From contig CASDSU010000028.1 of assembly GCA_949283575.1 (NCBI GenBank), positions 1 through 64,000 on the forward strand: a stretch of 64,000 bases of DNA, given 5' to 3'. Positions 60,008 through 64,000 of this stretch are shown piece after piece (the stretch's first letter is position 1; each line of letters starts with the position of its first letter). A program made the position numbers and the translations under genes. The notes beneath the pieces are model-generated. The model was not told where the DNA came from and searched no databases. It saw only the letters and a list, made by a program, of their open reading frames with translations. The stretch comes from an uncultured Eubacteriales bacterium. GTDB lineage: Bacteria > Bacillota > Clostridia > TANB77 > UBA1234.

Positions 60008-61456
60008 CTAATTATTATTTGAATCAAATGGACCTCTTCTTTCACCAAAAGAATCATTCTCAAGAGCATTTTCTAACGCTTGTCTAGCAATAGCCATGCA
60101 CGCCGTTCTTGCAAACGACGAAGGATCAACCATTCCAATTGCTCTGTCGTACCCAAGTAGCATCAAAGCTGTACCAACAGCTTTTCTTTGTTCTTCTGGA
60201 ACCGCCGACAACATATCTGGTGGATACGCAACTCCATTTATATCATAAAACATCGAACGTGGTGGCATTCTTTCAAACAAATTAATTTCAGTAGGATTTC
60301 CAGCACTCTGATTATCAAGTTCTTCCTCTATATCAGGTTTTTCTTCTACAATAGCTCCACCACTATTTGTATTAGTCTCTAATCTTTCCATATCATCTAT
60401 ATAGAAAGAATCTTCTACATTAGCACCTACTCCAAACTCCGTAACACATGTAACAACTGTTCCCTCGATATTAATCGATTTTTGACGTGATAAAACATCT
60501 GCTACATCAAAAATCATTACACCGCGTTCATCATACAATTCTTGTTCGTTAATTGTATTACCATTTTTTACGCCTTCTATTGATGAACCATTAAGCACAC
60601 CATCTTGAGAATAATTAAGATTTCTAGAATACTTATTAAAAGCACCTGCATCTTTTCTTTCTAACTCAACTTCTTTTTGTGCTCCTTCTAGCCCCATCTT
60701 GGCAGCATTAAACTCTGCCGTTATAGAATTTCTACTTGCTTCAAATTGATTTTCTAAACCTTGAATTTGATTTGCAAGACCTTGAATTTCTTGTTTTAAT
60801 ATTTGAACAGACATATCATTCTCTTTTGCGCCAGCAGCAACTCTTTTAACAAGTTCAATCTTAGCTTGTTCCATTTGCATCATTAATCTATACTTTCTAG
60901 CAACATGAACAGCAGCATTCATATCCATTCTATCTTTCACAGCTTCTAACGAAACTCTAGCCTCTAAAAGTTTTTTAGCCGCAACATCACGTCTCATTAA
61001 GTTTTCTTTTGTTGCAGCAACTGCAGCTCTAATTCCTGGATTTTTTGACTTTTCTGGATCTTGAGTTTTCTTAGAATCCATTTCGTCACCATAAAGCATA
61101 TTGGTAACCTGCGAATGCTCATTTGAAACCTTTGAAAGCTCATCACTTGTCTCATTGATATCTTGTTCATTTTCATTTTGTTTTTCAGGTCTCTTCTCAC
61201 CAAAATAAACTTCACCAGTTTCAGGATCAAATTGAACCCCAATCGCAGAAGCAAACTTTTCTATTGCTTGTTGTATCTTTTCAAGTTTAGAAATATCTTC
61301 TTTCTCTAGAGCTTCTAAATTTTCTTGTCTTTGTACCAAATCACCAAAAGTCTTCTCTTTACCAACTTTCTGACGAAGCATATACCATTCTTTTAACTTG
61401 TCTTTCATTCCTTGAGGTTGTATTTCTTGGATTGGCCCCTCATTATATTGTTCCAT
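60008..61456 (-). CDS. Unknown 482-residue coiled-coil protein
   Basis: I do not recognise it. The N-terminal half is Gln/Glu/Lys/Met-rich and predicted coiled coil (QENLEALEKEDISKLEKIQ, RMDMNAAVHVARKYRLMMQM, NQIQGLENQFEASRN). The C-terminal part includes EGTVVTCVTEFGVGANVEDS and PPRSMFYDINGVAYPPDMLS. There is no signal peptide or membrane helix. Start ATG 61456 follows GGAGG. It lies between recR and the membrane-anchored 59377 protein, so a chromosomal or envelope role is open. Confidence 0.6.
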   Translation of the reverse strand: MEQYNEGPIQEIQPQGMKDKLKEWYMLRQKVGKEKTFGDLVQRQENLEALEKEDISKLEKIQQAIEKFASAIGVQFDPETGEVYFGEKRPEKQNENEQDINETSDELSKVSNEHSQVTNMLYGDEMDSKKTQDPEKSKNPGIRAAVAATKENLMRRDVAAKKLLEARVSLEAVKDRMDMNAAVHVARKYRLMMQMEQAKIELVKRVAAGAKENDMSVQILKQEIQGLANQIQGLENQFEASRNSITAEFNAAKMGLEGAQKEVELERKDAGAFNKYSRNLNYSQDGVLNGSSIEGVKNGNTINEQELYDERGVMIFDVADVLSRQKSINIEGTVVTCVTEFGVGANVEDSFYIDDMERLETNTNSGGAIVEEKPDIEEELDNQSAGNPTEINLFERMPPRSMFYDINGVAYPPDMLSAVPEEQRKAVGTALMLLGYDRAIGMVDPSSFARTACMAIARQALENALENDSFGERRGPFDSNNN

Positions 61457-61481
61457 TAAACTAACCTCCTAAATAAAAATT

Positions 61482-62078
61482 TTATAACGTTGTTCTGTTC
61501 TCCAAAGCTTTCGCAAGAGTAACTTCATCAACATATTCTAAATCCCCACCAATAGGAATTCCATGAGCAATTCGAGTTGTCTTAATATCAAATGGCTTAA
61601 CAAGCTTCGAAATATACATCGCAGTAGCCTCACCTTCAACATTAGGATTTGTAGCAAGAATAAGTTCTTTAACTTCACCAGAGCCTATTCTTGTCATCAA
61701 CTCTTTCAACTTAATATCATTTGGTCCAATTCCATTCATCGGAGAAATAACACCATTTAACACATGATAAACACCATTGTATTCATGAGTTTTTTCAATT
61801 TGAACAATGTCTCTAACATCTTCTACAACACAAATCACTTCTTGATTTCTCTTTGTATTAGAACAAATCGAGCAAGGATCTGTGTCTGTTATATTGTTGC
61901 AAATTGAACAATATTTCAAATTTTTCTTTGTTTCAACAATTGTTTTTGCAAATTGCTCACACTCTTCTGTCGAAGAATTAAGCATATGAAAAGCTAAACG
62001 TACAGCGGTTTTATGACCGATGCTAGGCAATTTTTCAAACTCCTCTATCAACTTTTCAATTGATGCACTAAACCCCAT
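61482..62078 (-). CDS. recR: Recombination mediator RecR
   Basis: Loads RecA with RecO and RecF in gap repair. The 198 residues contain [15 protein letters not shown] (helix-hairpin-helix region), the four-cysteine zinc finger [16 protein letters not shown], and the Toprim domain [38 protein letters not shown] and [17 protein letters not shown] complete the family pattern. It follows ebfC in the conserved dnaX-ebfC-recR order. Confidence 0.96.
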   Translation of the reverse strand: MGFSASIEKLIEEFEKLPSIGHKTAVRLAFHMLNSSTEECEQFAKTIVETKKNLKYCSICNNITDTDPCSICSNTKRNQEVICVVEDVRDIVQIEKTHEYNGVYHVLNGVISPMNGIGPNDIKLKELMTRIGSGEVKELILATNPNVEGEATAMYISKLVKPFDIKTTRIAHGIPIGGDLEYVDEVTLAKALENRTTL

Positions 62079-62099
62079 TTTTAAAACCCCTTATTTATA

Positions 62100-62447
62100 T
62101 TAAAGTAATGAATTTAAACCAGTAGGAATATTAAATTTCTTCATTTCTTCTTCCATTAAATTCTCAGCTTTTTTAATACCTTCATTAACAGCTGTCATTA
62201 TTAAATCTTGAAGCATTTCAACATCATCTTTATCCATTACATCTGGACTAATTTTAATAGCCTTAATTGTTTTTTTACCAGTCATAGTAACAGTAACAGC
62301 TCCACCACCACTTGTAATATCAAACTCTTTTGCTTCTATCTCAGAATGAGTTTTCATCATATCCTCTTGCATTTGTTTTGCTTGTCTTAAAAGTTGATTC
62401 ATGTTGTTTCCTCCACCCATTCCTGGATAACCATTAAATCTTGCCAT
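62100..62447 (-). CDS. ebfC: Nucleoid-associated protein YbaB/EbfC
   Basis: The 115 residues begin RFNGYPGMGGGNNMNQLLRQ, then AKQMQEDMMKTHSEIEAKEF, and include a GGAVTVTMTG beta-hairpin with a DVMDKDDVEMLQDLI helix, typical of the YbaB/EbfC DNA-binding dimer. It lies between dnaX and recR, its standard place. Confidence 0.96.
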   Translation of the reverse strand: MARFNGYPGMGGGNNMNQLLRQAKQMQEDMMKTHSEIEAKEFDITSGGGAVTVTMTGKKTIKAIKISPDVMDKDDVEMLQDLIMTAVNEGIKKAENLMEEEMKKFNIPTGLNSLL

Positions 62448-62496
62448 TTTTATCTCTTCCTTTCAAATATATATTTTATTTTATAGTAATCTTGCT

Positions 62497-63915
62497 TTAA
62501 AAAACATACTTTATCTTCATTTCTTTATTGAACGCTTTCTTTATCATTTCTTTAATAACAATCTTGCTTTCATCTTTTTGCATATATTGTTTATTCACTT
62601 CATCAAGCGTTTTACTAAAAATAATATGAACTAAATCTTCATCAACTTTCTTGATTTCTGCATTTTTTAATATCGTATGCATAATCATTTTGCGATTTTC
62701 TTTAAGTAAATTAAGAACTTCTTCTTTATTCTTGTCATTTGCTGAAAATACTTTTTCTGAAGGAACTGCAGATGTAGTAACATTACTAGCATTTTGATTT
62801 GAGACTTGTTTAACAACCGAATTCGTATTATTTAAAGTAGTACTTAAAGTTATTCTAATAAGTCCCGTTTCAAATATAACTTCCTTATCAGTTGCCCATT
62901 TCATACTATTTTGAAGCAAAGAAATTTCTGTTATCAATTCAAGCAATCTTTCCTTTGTACAATTATTAATTAAAGCTTGCATTTTAGCTTTTTCCTCATC
63001 CTTGTACACTACTAAATTATCAGAAATCTGAAGCATTAGCAAGTCTCTTATAAATTTAATTAATTCCCATGTAAAAACATCCAAATCTTTACCTGAATTG
63101 ATCAAATTTTCTGAATCTTGCAATACCTTAGCCGCATCCATATCTAATATATTTTTTGTAATTTCCAATAAATAATCAATCTCTGGAATTCCAACCAATT
63201 CACGAATTTGATCTTCACTAATTTTTTCACTTCCATCAGCAATACATCTCTCTAAAATACTTATCGCATCACGCATTGCACCATCAGACATTTTAGCAAT
63301 TATTTTAAGCGCTCCATCCTCAATTTCAATATTAGACTCGGCACAAATAATTTTTAATCTTTTGATAATATCATCTATCGATATTCTTTTAAAATCAAAT
63401 CTTTGGCATCTTGAAAGAATTGTCACTGGAAGTTTCTGTGGTTCCGTTGTAGCAAGTATAAAAATAACATGCTTCGGAGGTTCTTCCAAGGTCTTAAGAA
63501 GCGCATTAAATGCTCCTGTAGATAGCATGTGTACCTCGTCTATTATATATACTCTATATTTTCCACTTGTTGGAATAAATTCAACTTCTTCACGAATATC
63601 ACGAATATTATCAACACCATTATTTGATGCAGCATCAATTTCGCTAATATCAATCAAAGAACCCTCCAACGCCTGCTTACAAATTTCACACTCATTACAA
63701 GGTTCTCCATCAATTGGATTTAAACAATTAACCGCTCTTGCAAGAATTTTAGCGGTCGTGGTTTTCCCACTACCTCTTCCACCGCTAAACAAATAAGCAT
63801 GTGCAACCCTTGAATTTTTTATTTGATTTTTTAATGTTTTTGTAATATGTTCTTGTCCCACCATATCTCTGAAATTATGTGGTCTAAATTTTCTGTATAA
63901 TGCGACATATGCCAA
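62497..63915 (-). CDS. dnaX: DNA polymerase III subunit gamma/tau
   Basis: Clamp-loader ATPase of the replication complex. The TTG at 63915 is chosen because AGGAGG lies eight bases upstream and AYVALYRKFRPHNFRD is the normal start; a GTG three codons earlier is within that site. The 472 residues show Walker A GGRGSGKTTTAKIL, the zinc-binding CxxxxCxxC region (EPCNECEIC), DEVHMLSTGAFNALLKTLEE, and the sensor-1/SRC segment ILSRCQRFDF. The C-terminal tau part is short. It is the most upstream gene visible at this end. Confidence 0.96.
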   Translation of the reverse strand: MAYVALYRKFRPHNFRDMVGQEHITKTLKNQIKNSRVAHAYLFSGGRGSGKTTTAKILARAVNCLNPIDGEPCNECEICKQALEGSLIDISEIDAASNNGVDNIRDIREEVEFIPTSGKYRVYIIDEVHMLSTGAFNALLKTLEEPPKHVIFILATTEPQKLPVTILSRCQRFDFKRISIDDIIKRLKIICAESNIEIEDGALKIIAKMSDGAMRDAISILERCIADGSEKISEDQIRELVGIPEIDYLLEITKNILDMDAAKVLQDSENLINSGKDLDVFTWELIKFIRDLLMLQISDNLVVYKDEEKAKMQALINNCTKERLLELITEISLLQNSMKWATDKEVIFETGLIRITLSTTLNNTNSVVKQVSNQNASNVTTSAVPSEKVFSANDKNKEEVLNLLKENRKMIMHTILKNAEIKKVDEDLVHIIFSKTLDEVNKQYMQKDESKIVIKEMIKKAFNKEMKIKYVF

Positions 63916-64000
63916 CTTGTTCACCTCCTAAAAATAAGCTCAAAATTAGAGCTTTGCACCAATTAATATGCAAAAAAATACCATAAACTATGCTTATATG

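Noticed and set aside
63925-64000. Possible SRP RNA or tRNA near dnaX
   Set aside because: No conserved SRP loop or tRNA arms are visible in the remaining 75 bases.

Overview
The window is a stretch of an AT-rich chromosome (about 30% GC by eye). It comes from a Bacillota, most likely an uncultured clostridium. The evidence is the classic gene orders rimP-nusA-ylxR-ylxQ-infB-rbfA-nrnA-truB, ylxM-ffh-rpsP-khpA-rimM-trmD-rplS, ctsR-mcsA-mcsB-clpC with a perfect CtsR operator, and dnaX-ebfC-recR. Strong GGAGG ribosome binding sites, frequent TTG/GTG starts and AGA-dominated arginine codons agree. No rRNA, tRNA or CRISPR array was found. The one RNA gene is ssrA (tmRNA). Several genes are broken by frameshifts, a nonsense codon or internal deletions, so either the genome is shedding genes or the assembly carries some errors.

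Layout. 1-1.7 kb: a partial P-loop protein, then a decayed integrative-element scar (TnpV, an LtrC-like N-terminus, a broken metallopeptidase) next to the 3' end of rlmD. 1.7-10.8 kb: translation/ribosome-maturation operon on the minus strand. 11.4-17.1 kb: minus-strand run of rbgA, mrnC and three envelope-anchored proteins (a PstS-like protein between two related proteins, one ending in a YARHG domain). 17.3-18.4 kb: secreted cell-wall hydrolase. 18.5-22.4 kb: ribosomal/SRP operon. 22.5-25.8 kb: unknown proteins and a membrane-anchored FAD oxidoreductase. 26-30.5 kb: CtsR stress operon. 30.6-50.3 kb: a mosaic of native genes (radical SAM, lexA, acyltransferase, Fe-alcohol dehydrogenase, AI-2E-type permease, secreted hydrolase, a CoaD-CoaE fusion) and isolated, visibly GC-richer genes. 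50.3-64 kb: phosphoesterase, CorA, a 3D-domain protein, ssrA, transporters, truA-pgeF, a conserved hypothetical pair, and recR-ebfC-dnaX.

Three themes run through the window. (1) About a dozen single genes with CGN arginine codons and higher GC sit alone, each usually with its own AT-rich sigma-A-type promoter and a perfect terminator. About half of these are already truncated or frameshifted (a flotillin, a metallo-beta-lactamase-fold protein, an alpha/beta hydrolase). They look like repeated acquisition of foreign cassettes followed by decay. (2) A REP-like palindrome related to GGGACGGTTCC occurs at about eleven intergenic sites, mostly at gene 3' ends. (3) A roughly 105-bp composite hairpin, with a conserved inner stem and outer arms that differ in sequence but stay self-complementary, occurs three times in full and once as an internally deleted copy. 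Two full copies are nested inside REP arms.

The best candidates for new biology are the composite hairpin family, the GC-rich orphan genes (including an AAA-CYTH protein of Ttd14 type and an EG-repeat membrane protein), the bacterial CoaD-CoaE fusion, and the YARHG/PstS envelope gene set.
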